Source of the DNA: Gaiellasilicea sp033857955
GTDB taxonomy: Bacteria > Actinomycetota > Thermoleophilia > Gaiellales > Gaiellaceae
DNA: 64,000 nucleotides
Assembly (NCBI GenBank): GCA_033857955.1
Contig: JAWVCW010000001.1
Coordinates: 1 to 64,000, forward strand
Direction: 5' to 3'
In this document: one piece after another, positions 49,250 through 57,076 of the stretch
Layout of the letters: each line of letters opens with the position of its first letter
How positions within the stretch are numbered: the stretch's first letter is position 1
Translations under genes and position numbers: made by a program
The notes under the pieces: generated by a model
What the model saw: the letters and a program-made list of their open reading frames with translations, nothing else
The model's database searches: none
What the model was told of the DNA's origin: nothing

Positions 49250-50233
49250 ATGCGCATCTTCTCGGGCATCCAGCCCACGGGCGACAAGACGATCGGCAAC
49301 CTGATCGGCGGCTTCCGCCAGTACGCCGCGACGCAGGAGCGCGGCGAAGGCTTCTTCTGCATCGTCGACCTGCATTCGATCAGCGTCGACTACGACCCGG
49401 CGGAATTCCGGGAGAAGACGCTCGACCTCGCGGCGATGCTGTTCGCGACCGGCCTCGATCCGGAACGCGCGACCGTGTTCGCCCAGAGCCACGTCCCGGC
49501 GCACGCGGAGGCGGCGTGGCTGCTGGGCTCGGTTACGAGCATGGGCCAGCTGAACCGGATGACGCAATTCAAGGACAAGTCCGAAGAGCGCGAGTTCGTC
49601 TCGGCTGCGCTCTTCACCTATCCGGTGCTCATGGCCGGCGACATCCTGCTGTACCAGACCGACATCGTCCCGATCGGCGACGACCAGCGCCAGCATCTCG
49701 AGCTCGCGCGCGACGTCGCCGAGCGGTTCAACGCCCGGTACGGGGAGACATTCAAGCTCCCCGAGGGCGTCTACCCCGAGGTCGGGGCGCGGATCATGGA
49801 CTTGCAGGAGCCGACGAAGAAGATGTCGACCACCTCGGGGACGCCGCAAGGCACGGTCCGGATCCTCGACGACCTCGACGTGATCCGGAAGAAGTTCAAG
49901 TCTGCGGTGACAGACTCGGGGTCGGAGGTGCGCCGCGGCGAAGACAAGCCCGGGATCACGAACCTGATCGACATCCTCGCCTCGCTCGCGGGCGAGACGC
50001 CGGAAACGATCGAGTCGCGCTACGAGGGCGCCGGCTACGGCCAGTTCAAGACCGACGTGGGCGAAGCGGTCGTCGAGGCGGTTACCCCCGTCCAGGCTCG
50101 CTACCGCGAGCTACGCGCCGACCCCGCCGAGCTGCAACGGCTGCTCGACCAGGGCGCCGGCAAGGCACGCGAGGCGTCGGCACCGACGCTCGAGCAGATG
50201 TACGAGCGGATGGGGTTTGTGAGGCCCCAATGA
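49250..50233 (+). CDS. trpS: Tryptophanyl-tRNA synthetase
   Basis: Charges tRNA(Trp), 327 residues, class I. RIFSGIQPTGDKTIGNLIGG holds the HIGH-equivalent TIGN; QEPTKKMSTTSGTPQG holds the KMSKS-equivalent KMSTT; VLMAGDILLYQTDIVPIGDD binds tryptophan. An AAGGA site lies 10 bases before the ATG. Upstream are the Trp-codon leader and terminator described separately. Its stop overlaps the antiporter start as ATGA. Confidence 0.97.
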   Translation: MRIFSGIQPTGDKTIGNLIGGFRQYAATQERGEGFFCIVDLHSISVDYDPAEFREKTLDLAAMLFATGLDPERATVFAQSHVPAHAEAAWLLGSVTSMGQLNRMTQFKDKSEEREFVSAALFTYPVLMAGDILLYQTDIVPIGDDQRQHLELARDVAERFNARYGETFKLPEGVYPEVGARIMDLQEPTKKMSTTSGTPQGTVRILDDLDVIRKKFKSAVTDSGSEVRRGEDKPGITNLIDILASLAGETPETIESRYEGAGYGQFKTDVGEAVVEAVTPVQARYRELRADPAELQRLLDQGAGKAREASAPTLEQMYERMGFVRPQ

Positions 50234-51282
50234 GGCGGACGCTCCTGCTCGGCGCGATGTTCGCGCTCGCGGCCGTTGCAGGAGCGCTCCACTACGCGGA
50301 CGCAGCGCCTGTTGCCGTCTTCCTGATTGCGGGCGCGGCGCTCGGCGGCCTCGCCTGGGCGATCGGCGTCGCGACGGAGTCGGTCGGCGCGCAATTCGGC
50401 CCGGCCGTGACGGGCGTGCTCCAGTCCACGCTCGGCAACCTCCCGGAGCTCTTCATCGTTCTCTTCTCGCTTGCCGCGGGAGAGATCGTCGTCGCGCAGA
50501 CCTCGATCCTCGGCTCGCTGTTCGCGAACGCGCTCCTCGTGCTCGGGCTCGCGATCGTCGCCGGTGCCCGCCAGGCGGAGGACGGCGTCATGCGCTTCCA
50601 GGCACGGCTGCCGAACGACACGGCGACCCTCCTCCTGCTCGCCGTCTTCATCATCGTCCTGCTCGGGCTCTCCGACCAGGCCGGCGACCGCGCCAGCCAG
50701 CATCAGGTCGCGATCTCGGCGATCGGCGCCGTCTGCCTGCTCGGCGTCTACGCGGCGTGGCTCTGGTCGTACCTGCGCACGCCGGCCGCTGTCGAGCCGG
50801 CGATCGAGCAGCAGGCGCACGACGGATTGTCGCTGCGGTCCGCGATCGCCGTCCTCGCCCTCGCCGGCGTTGCCGCCGCTTTCGTGTCCGACTGGTTCGT
50901 CGATGCACTCGACCCTGCTGTGAAGGTGCTCGGAATCTCGAAGGCGTTCACCGGGCTCGTGATCGTGGCGATCGCCGGCAACGCGGTCGAGAACGTCGTC
51001 GGAATCACGCTCGCCGCGAAGGGCCAATCCGATCTCGCGATCTCGGTCGTCAAGAACTCGGTCGCGCAGATCGCCGTCTTCCTCTTTCCGGCGCTCGTGC
51101 TGCTCTCGCTCTTCTTCTCCGAGCGGCTGACGTTCGTGCTCAACCCGGTGTACATCGGCGCGCTCGTGATCATGGCGCTCGCGGTCTGGCAGATCACCGG
51201 TGACGGCGAGGCGGTCGCGTTCGAGGGCTCGGCCCTGGTCGCGATCTACATCATCCTGGCGGTGCTGACGTTCTACGAATGA
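50230..51282 (+). CDS. Calcium/cation:proton antiporter (CaCA/Cax family)
   Basis: A 350-residue membrane protein with about 11 helices and the two inverted alpha-repeats of the CaCA superfamily: STLGNLPELFIVLFSLAAGE and AIAGNAVENVVGITLAAKGQ, each with the conserved GN...E. This is the Cax-type Ca2+/H+ exchanger. ATG at 50230 overlaps the trpS stop as ATGA. Co-transcription with trpS means the attenuator would also affect it. It converges on rluB with a 32-base overlap. Confidence 0.92.
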   Translation: MRRTLLLGAMFALAAVAGALHYADAAPVAVFLIAGAALGGLAWAIGVATESVGAQFGPAVTGVLQSTLGNLPELFIVLFSLAAGEIVVAQTSILGSLFANALLVLGLAIVAGARQAEDGVMRFQARLPNDTATLLLLAVFIIVLLGLSDQAGDRASQHQVAISAIGAVCLLGVYAAWLWSYLRTPAAVEPAIEQQAHDGLSLRSAIAVLALAGVAAAFVSDWFVDALDPAVKVLGISKAFTGLVIVAIAGNAVENVVGITLAAKGQSDLAISVVKNSVAQIAVFLFPALVLLSLFFSERLTFVLNPVYIGALVIMALAVWQITGDGEAVAFEGSALVAIYIILAVLTFYE

Positions 51283-51949
51283 GCTCCAGCTCGTCCTCGC
51301 TCAGCTCACGCCACTCGCCGGGCGCAAGAACGTCGACGCGAAGGCCCGCGTACGTGCTCCGATGCAGCCGCCGGACGCGGTAGCCGACCGCCTCGCACAT
51401 CCTGCGCACCTGCCGGTTCCGGCCCTCGTGCAGGACGAGCTCGAAGCGTGCGGCACCGAGCCGGCGGACGCGCGCGGGCGACGTCGGCCCGTCCTCCAGC
51501 TCGACGCCCTCGGCCAGTCGCTGCAGCGCCTCGTCGGTCGGCTCCTTCCAGGTCTCCACCTCGTAGACCTTCTCGACGCCGTACCGCGGATGGGCGAGCC
51601 GGTGCGCGAGCGGGCCGTCGTTCGTCAGCAGGAGCGCGCCCGTGGTGTCGACGTCGAGCCGCCCGACCGGGACGACACGCGATTCGTGGTCGACGAGCGA
51701 CAGGACGGTCGGCCGGCCTTGCGGGTCGCTCGCAGTCGTGACGATGCCGGCCGGCTTGTGCAGGAGCACGTATCCGAGCTCCTGCTTGGCGACCCGCTCG
51801 CCGTCCACCTCGACGACGTCGCGCGACTCCACGAAGGTGTTCAACTGGCCCGGCTCACCGTTCACTCGCACGCGGCCGGCCTTGATCAGGTCGTCCGCCT
51901 TGCGCCGCGAGGCGACACCGGCGCGAGCTAGATAAGCGTTGAGCCTCAT
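51251..51949 (-). CDS. rluB: Pseudouridine synthase, RluB/RsuA family
   Basis: rRNA pseudouridine synthase, 232 residues: an S4 RNA-binding domain (MRLNAYLARAGVASRRKADD) and the catalytic domain with VGRLDVDTTGALLLTNDGPL (catalytic Asp) and ELVLHEGRNRQVRRMCEAVG. RluB versus a close relative is not settled from sequence. It ends a minus-strand run near scpA-scpB, its usual actinobacterial neighbours. Confidence 0.92.
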   Translation of the reverse strand: MRLNAYLARAGVASRRKADDLIKAGRVRVNGEPGQLNTFVESRDVVEVDGERVAKQELGYVLLHKPAGIVTTASDPQGRPTVLSLVDHESRVVPVGRLDVDTTGALLLTNDGPLAHRLAHPRYGVEKVYEVETWKEPTDEALQRLAEGVELEDGPTSPARVRRLGAARFELVLHEGRNRQVRRMCEAVGYRVRRLHRSTYAGLRVDVLAPGEWRELSEDELELIRRTSAPPG

Positions 51950-52064
51950 GAAACGACACCTCCTCTGGCCGCGGCCGCGAAGCGGTCGCCTTTAGGGGTC
52001 TTCGCGCGGACCGGATCCGCGCGAGCGGATTCGGGGCCTGCGCCAAGTAGTAGTCTGCCGCGCG

Positions 52065-53267
52065 GTGCGCGACCACTCCTCCGACGTCGACCGCCTCGCC
52101 GATCTTCTGGTCGGCTTCGGAGCGAACGTGCAGCCGGGGCAGATCGTCGGAGTCACTGCCTATCTGGGCATGGAGGACGCAGCCCGCGCCGTGTCCCGTG
52201 CGGCGTACGAGCGGGGCGCGAAATACGTCGACGTCTTCTGGTGGGACCAGCTCGTCAAGCGGGCGCGGCTCGAGCTCGCGGACGAGGACACGCTCGACTA
52301 CATCCCGCCGTGGCTCGAGCAGCGCATGGAATGGCTGTCGGACGAGCGCGCGGCGCGGGTGACGCTGACCGGGACGAGCGCATCCGTCTTCGACGGCCTC
52401 GACCCGGCTCGAACCGGTCGCGACATGCTGCCGTACATCTCCGCTGTCCCTCGGATCGTCAACCTGCGGACGACGAACTGGACGGCCGGCCCGTGCCCGA
52501 ACCTCGGCTGGGCGGAGCGCGTCCACCCGGAGCTCGAGCCGGAGGCCGCGCTGGACAAGCTGTGGGAGGAGATCACGTACGTGCTCCGGCTCGACAGCGA
52601 GAATCCGGTCGAGGCCTGGCGGGAGCGGATGAAGGTCATCGTCGCCAGCGCCGACCGGCTGACGAAGCGACGGTTCGACGCGCTCCACCTGCACGGCCCC
52701 GGCACCGATCTGACGATCGGCCTGCTCCCGAGCTCGCAGTGGCTGGGGGCAGACTTCGAGACGGCGGACGGGATCACGCACTACCCGAACCTCCCGACCG
52801 AGGAAGTCTTCACGACCCCGGATCCGGAACGGGTCGACGGACACGTGTCAGCCACGATGCCGCTCGAGCTCTACGGCTCGTACATGAACGGGATTCGGAT
52901 CGAGTTCGAGGGCGGCCGGGCAGTCAAGATCGACGCCGACCAGGGCGCAGACGCGCTGCGGGCGACCATCGCGAGAGACGACGGCGCATCACGCTTGGGC
53001 GAGATCGCGCTCGTGGACAAGGAGGGGCGGATCGGCCCGCTCGGCACCGTGTTCTACGAGACGTTGCTGGACGAGAACGCCGCCAGCCACATTGCGCTCG
53101 GGAACGCGTACACGTTCCCGGTCGAGGACGAGGCCGACCGCGAGCGTGTGAACAAGAGCGACATCCACGTCGACTTCATGATCGGGTCGAACGAGCTCGA
53201 CGTGGACGGGATCACCGGCGACGCCGACCGGGTACCGGTCCTGCGCGGCGGCGCGTGGCAGATCTGA
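52065..53267 (+). CDS. M29-family metallo-aminopeptidase
   Basis: Leucyl aminopeptidase of family M29 (PepS/AmpS/T type), 400 residues with GTG start. Signatures: GVTAYLGMEDAARAVSRAAY, VNLRTTNWTAGPCPNLGWAE, PNLPTEEVFTTPDPERVDGH (metal-ligand Glu), and ETLLDENAASHIALGNAYTF (the Glu/His region). Cytoplasmic, without signal peptide. It overlaps the start of the broken grpB-like gene by a few bases, so the two once formed an operon. Confidence 0.92.
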   Translation: MRDHSSDVDRLADLLVGFGANVQPGQIVGVTAYLGMEDAARAVSRAAYERGAKYVDVFWWDQLVKRARLELADEDTLDYIPPWLEQRMEWLSDERAARVTLTGTSASVFDGLDPARTGRDMLPYISAVPRIVNLRTTNWTAGPCPNLGWAERVHPELEPEAALDKLWEEITYVLRLDSENPVEAWRERMKVIVASADRLTKRRFDALHLHGPGTDLTIGLLPSSQWLGADFETADGITHYPNLPTEEVFTTPDPERVDGHVSATMPLELYGSYMNGIRIEFEGGRAVKIDADQGADALRATIARDDGASRLGEIALVDKEGRIGPLGTVFYETLLDENAASHIALGNAYTFPVEDEADRERVNKSDIHVDFMIGSNELDVDGITGDADRVPVLRGGAWQI

Positions 53268-53763
53268 TCCGAATCGTCCCGTACGACCCGGCCTGGCCGG
53301 ATGAGTTCGAAGCGGAGAAGGTACGGCTGGAACCGATCCTCGCGCCCTGGCTTGCGGGCGGCTTCACCACATCGGCAGCACGAGCGTTCCGGGGCTCGCC
53401 GCCAAGCCCGTGATCGACATCCTGGCCGAGGTACGCAGCCTCGAGGAGAGCAGGGCCGCGATCGAGCCGCTCCACGAGCAGCTCTCCTACTGGTGGGCGC
53501 CGTACCGGGAGGAGCGCATGAACTGGTTTTGCAAGCCTCGCCCGAACAGCGAACCCACCACTTGCACTTGGTCGTCCCGGGCTCGCAGGCGTGGCGCGAG
53601 GAGCTCGCATTCCGCGACGCGCTCCGCACCGAGCCGGAGACGGCGCGCGCCTACGAAAACCTGAAGCTACGCCTCGCCGTCGAGCACCCGCACGACCGTG
53701 AGGCGTACACGGTCGCGAAGACCCGAGTTCGTGCTGGATGTCTTGGCGCGTGTCCTCGACTAG
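53255..53763 (+). pseudogene. GrpB/UPF0157-family gene with three frameshifts
   Basis: GTG at 53255 begins MADLIRIVPYDPAWPDEFEA, the GrpB N-terminus. After LAPWLAGG the reading continues one frame over as HHIGSTSVPGLAAKPVIDIL (a base lost near 53,363), then again one frame over after NWFCKP as SPEQRTHHLHLVVPGSQAW (a base lost near 53,537), and finally needs removal of one C at 53,722-53,724 to end TEFVLDVLARVLD and stop at 53761-53763. All family motifs survive but the frame is broken three times. The nucleotidyltransferase-like product cannot be made as drawn. It converges on scpB. Confidence 0.8.
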
Positions 53764-54362
53764 GCAGTCTTGCCGACGGCGACCGAGTGCAACCGCTCGC
53801 GGATCTCCGCGGCCGACTCGCCCAGGTCGTCGAGCCGTGGCAGCGCGGCGGCGCTCTCGAGGCCGAAAACGCGCTCGAAGAGCGGCGTCGTCCGGTAGCG
53901 CACGGCACCGCCGGGGCCGTCGTCGCGTCCTGCCTCTGAGATCAGCCCGCGCTCGAGGAGGCCGGCCACGGCCGAGTCGGCGGCGACGCCGCGGATTCGC
54001 GCGATCTCCGGTCGGCTGCACGGGCCGAGATAGGCGACGATCGAAAGCGTCTCGAGCGCTGCCTGCGAGAGCCCCCGCTCGACCGGCCGCTCGAACAGGC
54101 GCCCGCAAGCGACCGCAGCCTCGCGCGAGGCGCGGAACGCATAGCCGCCCGCGACGTGCTCGAGCACGATGCCGCTCCGACCCTCGCGGAAGCGATCCGA
54201 GAGCAGGCCGAGCGCGAGTTCGACCCGCTCGGGGTCGTCGTCCGCGGCCTCGGCCAGCTCGTCGACGGACAGGGGCGCGGAGGCGACGACGAGCAGCGCC
54301 TCGACCGTCCGGGCGAGCTGGTCGACCGGATTGGCGGTGATCAGGCGGAGCGGGCGATCCAT
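53760..54362 (-). CDS. scpB: Segregation and condensation protein B
   Basis: Subunit of the SMC-ScpAB complex, 200 residues. Two winged-helix domains with QLARTVEALLVVASAPLSVD, GLSQAALETLSIVAYLGPCS (a highly conserved segment), RPEIARIRGVAADSAVAGLL and YRTTPLFERVFGLESAAALP. It overlaps scpA by 22 bases and partners smc at 6.6-10 kb. Confidence 0.95.
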   Translation of the reverse strand: MDRPLRLITANPVDQLARTVEALLVVASAPLSVDELAEAADDDPERVELALGLLSDRFREGRSGIVLEHVAGGYAFRASREAAVACGRLFERPVERGLSQAALETLSIVAYLGPCSRPEIARIRGVAADSAVAGLLERGLISEAGRDDGPGGAVRYRTTPLFERVFGLESAAALPRLDDLGESAAEIRERLHSVAVGKTA

Positions 54363-55099
54363 TCGCTACCTCTTTCGTCGTGGGGTCGCGAAACCCTGAT
54401 TGGACTGAACGGTGCTGCTTGATCCAGGGAAATCTCGCCGGCCTTGCGCAGCTCGAGCAGCGCGAGGAAGGCGACGGCCTGGTCGATGCGGGAGAGCGAG
54501 CCGACCTCGGCGTCGAAGTCGAAGACGCGGCGGCGCCTGAGCACCGCGCGAAAGCGTTCGAGGAATTGCGCGACCGGCGGGAACCGGATTGCCATGTGCG
54601 CGAGCGAGACCTGTGCCGGCGGCTCCGCGAGCAGGCGTAGCGTCGCGGCAAGCTGCTCCGGATCCTGGGCCGCGAGCTTTCGCTCCGGCTGCGGCGCGAG
54701 CGGTGCTGGGCCGACGCGGAAGAAGCGGTCGCGCTCGCCGGCAAGGCGCTCCGCCAGCCAGGTCGCCGCCTCCTTCATCCGCCGGTACTCGGCGAGCCGG
54801 CGCGCAAGCTCCTCTGCGGCCTCCTCCGGCTCGAGCTCGGCGAGCTCGGCCTCCTCGTCCGGGAAGAGCGCGCGCGCCTTGAGCTCGAGCAGCGCGGCGA
54901 TCAGGACGAGGAACTCGCCGCACGCCTCCAGGTCGAGCTCCTCCCGCTCCGCAAGCCTCTCGACGAACGCAACCACGATCGCCGCCATATCGACGTCGGC
55001 GGGCTCGAGCTCCTCCTTCAGGAGCAGCGTGAGCAGCAGATCGAAAGGACCTTCGAACGCGTCGAGGTCCAGCTCAAGTTCTCGGACGACCATGGCCAC
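54341..55099 (-). CDS. scpA: Segregation and condensation protein A
   Basis: Kleisin subunit bridging SMC heads, 252 residues. N-terminal LDLDAFEGPFDLLLTLLLKE is diagnostic, followed by EFLVLIAALLELKARALFPD; the C-terminal winged helix has VAFLALLELRKAGEISLDQ. Start is GTG at 55099 or ATG two codons later at 55093; either gives the family N-terminus. Confidence 0.95.
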   Translation of the reverse strand: MAMVVRELELDLDAFEGPFDLLLTLLLKEELEPADVDMAAIVVAFVERLAEREELDLEACGEFLVLIAALLELKARALFPDEEAELAELEPEEAAEELARRLAEYRRMKEAATWLAERLAGERDRFFRVGPAPLAPQPERKLAAQDPEQLAATLRLLAEPPAQVSLAHMAIRFPPVAQFLERFRAVLRRRRVFDFDAEVGSLSRIDQAVAFLALLELRKAGEISLDQAAPFSPIRVSRPHDERGSEWIARSA

Positions 55100-55109
55100 T
55101 CAAGTGAGG

Positions 55110-56003
55110 CTAGCGACGGGGTCGGACGCGGCTGCGCGGGACGGCCATCGTCGGCGGCGGCTCGGCCTTGGGCTCGCGGCGAAGCCGGCGCCGGCCCCCG
55201 CGCCCACGCATGAATTGCCACCAGATGAAGAAGGCGGTGGAGAGAACGAAGAGGATCGCCGACACCCAGGCGTTCACACGCAGGCCTGCGATCTCCGAGG
55301 ACGGATCGATCCGGAGCGTCTCGAGGTAGAAGCGGAAAGCCGTGTACAGCGAGATGTAGAGGGCGAACAGCGCAGGCGGGCGGAAGCGGAAACGCCGGTC
55401 GAGGATCAGCAGGAGCCCGGCGGCACCGAGATTCCACAAAGCCTCGTAGAGGAACGTCGGGTGGAAGGTGTCGTTGAAGAGGTAGTTGTCGGGCCGGCGC
55501 ACGGCGTCGATCTCGAGGCCCCACGGCAGGTCGGTCGGCTTGCCGAAGAGCTCTTGATTCCACCAGTTGCCGACTCGTCCGATCGCCTGCGCGACCAGGA
55601 GCCCCGGCGCTGCTGCATCGAGCAGCGCGGGAACGTTCGCCCCGGCGCGGTGGGCGATGAACCCGCCGACGAGGACGCCGCCGGCGATGCCACCCCAGAT
55701 CCCGAGGCCGCCCTCCCAGACGGCGAATGGGCCCCACCACTGGTCCGGCACCTCGCTCCAACTCGTTGCGAGGTGGTAGAGGCGCGCGCCGACGATCCCC
55801 GCGCCGACACCCCAGACGGCGACACGGAAGATCAGATCCCAGTCACCGCCGCGGGCAACCCAGCGGCGGCCTGTGATCCAGATACACGCCGCGATGCCCG
55901 CGAGGAGCATCAGGCCGTACATGTGGATCGTCAGCGGCCCGAGGCTGATCGTGCCGGACGAGGGCGAGGGAATCGAAGCAAGGAAGGTCAAGGCAGATGG
56001 CAT
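55110..56003 (-). CDS. lgt: Prolipoprotein diacylglyceryl transferase
   Basis: Adds diacylglycerol to the lipobox cysteine of prolipoproteins such as the one at 34.7 kb. 297 residues, about seven membrane helices. Signatures: IHMYGLMLLAGIAACIWI, GIWGGIAGGVLVG, QAIGRVGNWWNQELFGKPTD and HPTFLYEALWNLGAAGLLL. The tail (about 260-297) is very basic, rich in Arg. Upstream is a hairpin-rich spacer. Confidence 0.96.
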   Translation of the reverse strand: MPSALTFLASIPSPSSGTISLGPLTIHMYGLMLLAGIAACIWITGRRWVARGGDWDLIFRVAVWGVGAGIVGARLYHLATSWSEVPDQWWGPFAVWEGGLGIWGGIAGGVLVGGFIAHRAGANVPALLDAAAPGLLVAQAIGRVGNWWNQELFGKPTDLPWGLEIDAVRRPDNYLFNDTFHPTFLYEALWNLGAAGLLLILDRRFRFRPPALFALYISLYTAFRFYLETLRIDPSSEIAGLRVNAWVSAILFVLSTAFFIWWQFMRGRGGRRRLRREPKAEPPPTMAVPRSRVRPRR

Positions 56004-56020
56004 TCTGCCGAGACTCGCAG

Positions 56021-56272
56021 ACGGAGCGCGTTAGAAGGCGATGCCTCTAACGCTCCGACGCCCGGCGCGAGCCGGGCGGAGCCGGGCGGTCGCTGCGCTA
56101 GAGGCGAAGGCTCTAGTGCTCCGACGCGTTGCTGGGGGTGCCCGGCCGGAGGGGATGTGCGTAAGCACAGACCCGGAGAGCCGGGCGCGCTCAGCGGCGC
56201 GAGCCGGGCGGAGCCGGGCTTCGCCCGGCGGGAGCCCGGCGGTCGGTGCGCTAGAGCAGTATTTCTAGTGCT
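56021..56272. repeat. Hairpin array upstream of lgt
   Basis: The 247-bp spacer between lgt and the next gene contains three similar hairpins: CGGAGCG-n-TTAGA with TCTAACGCTCCG (56022-56056), GCGCTAGAG with CTCTAGTGC (56095-56119) and GCGCTAGA with TCTAGTGC (56249-56271). Between them is a 24-bp perfect direct repeat at 56064-56087 and 56196-56219 (starts GGCGCGAGCCGGGC), a GCCGGGC-TTC-GCCCGGC hairpin, and TGTGC-GTAA-GCACA (56156-56169), a GNRA-capped stem. No ORF fits. It may be a repeat cluster or a structured RNA. Confidence 0.6.
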
Positions 56273-56454
56273 AGCTCGGGAGCGCAGCCGTTTCGCAGCA
56301 GGTCGATCGCGAAGTGGAGATCGACGTCACCCCGGCCCGCCAGCAGCGAGGCGGCAGCTTGCTCGAAGCCCGCCCGCTCGAGTTCCTCGGCACGCCAGCG
56401 CGCGATCCGCTCCTGCTCCGTTTCCGTTCTGGTCAGTTCTGCCGCAGCCATCAT
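56251..56454 (-). CDS. Small conserved actinobacterial protein, unknown
   Basis: A 67-residue protein, MMAAAELTRTETEQERIARW then RAEELERAGFEQAAASLLAG, with GDVDLHFAIDLLRNGCAPEL and a short hydrophobic end. I recall similar small proteins (WRxEELxRAG...VDLHxAVxLLRxGC) as common hypothetical proteins in actinobacteria. GGAGG sits six bases before the start at 56454. Function unknown. Its 3' end runs into the third hairpin of the spacer. Confidence 0.7.
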   Translation of the reverse strand: MMAAAELTRTETEQERIARWRAEELERAGFEQAAASLLAGRGDVDLHFAIDLLRNGCAPELALEILL

Positions 56455-56656
56455 TGGTGCCTCCGGTCGTGTTACCCGTAACTTCGTCCAGTAGAGCCCA
56501 GAGGTTGTCCCCCTGAAAGGGGATTGCGATGAAGCTTCCGTAAGTGTTTTGCAAAGTGGCAAACTCGCAAGGTCGATCGCTCTGACCCGAGGCGGGTCGA
56601 AACCGAATCGTGGCGGGCCCCGAAGGACCTATCGACCCAGCTGCGAAAGGATCACA

Positions 56657-57073
56657 ATGAGACCCAAGTACGTCGCCGCCGGCCTGCTGGTTGCGCTTCT
56701 TCCCGTGGCAGTCGCGTCAGGAGCCTTGCAGAAGGGCGGGACCTCGCTCCATGCCACCTTGACCGGCAAGGTCGAGGTGCCCAAGGGTGACCCCGACGGC
56801 CGCGGCACGGCTGAGATCAAGATCACCGGCACGAAGGTGTGCTGGGAGATCAAGGCAACGAAGGTGGGGAGTCTGTCTGCAGCCCATATCCACAAGGGCA
56901 AGGCAGGGGTCGCCGGGCCGGTCGTCGTCCCGTTCGGCAAGACCTACAAGTCCAAGGGATGCACCACCGCCGCGGTCGCTGCAGCGATCAAGAAGAACCC
57001 GGGCGCGTACTACGTCAACGTTCACAACGCGAAGTACCCCGCCGGGGCCCTTCGCGGCCAGCTTCACAGCTAG
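56657..57073 (+). CDS. Secreted CHRD-domain protein
   Basis: A 138-residue exported protein: signal peptide (about 1-22, YVAAGLLVALLPVAVASGA) then one CHRD domain with LHATLTGKVEVPKGDPDGRG, SAAHIHKGKAGVAGPVVVPF and NPGAYYVNVHNAKYPAGALR. CHRD domains are extracellular and their role in bacteria is unclear. It is divergent from the small conserved gene over a 202-bp spacer in which I see no further gene. It converges on the sulfite-oxidase-like gene, 3 bases apart. Confidence 0.88.
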   Translation: MRPKYVAAGLLVALLPVAVASGALQKGGTSLHATLTGKVEVPKGDPDGRGTAEIKITGTKVCWEIKATKVGSLSAAHIHKGKAGVAGPVVVPFGKTYKSKGCTTAAVAAAIKKNPGAYYVNVHNAKYPAGALRGQLHS

Positions 57074-57076
57074 TCG

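Noticed and set aside
56471..56482. GTTACCCGTAAC near the small conserved gene
   Set aside because: Only 5-bp arms with the reverse order of the core, so it does not belong to the GTAACAG family; likely chance.
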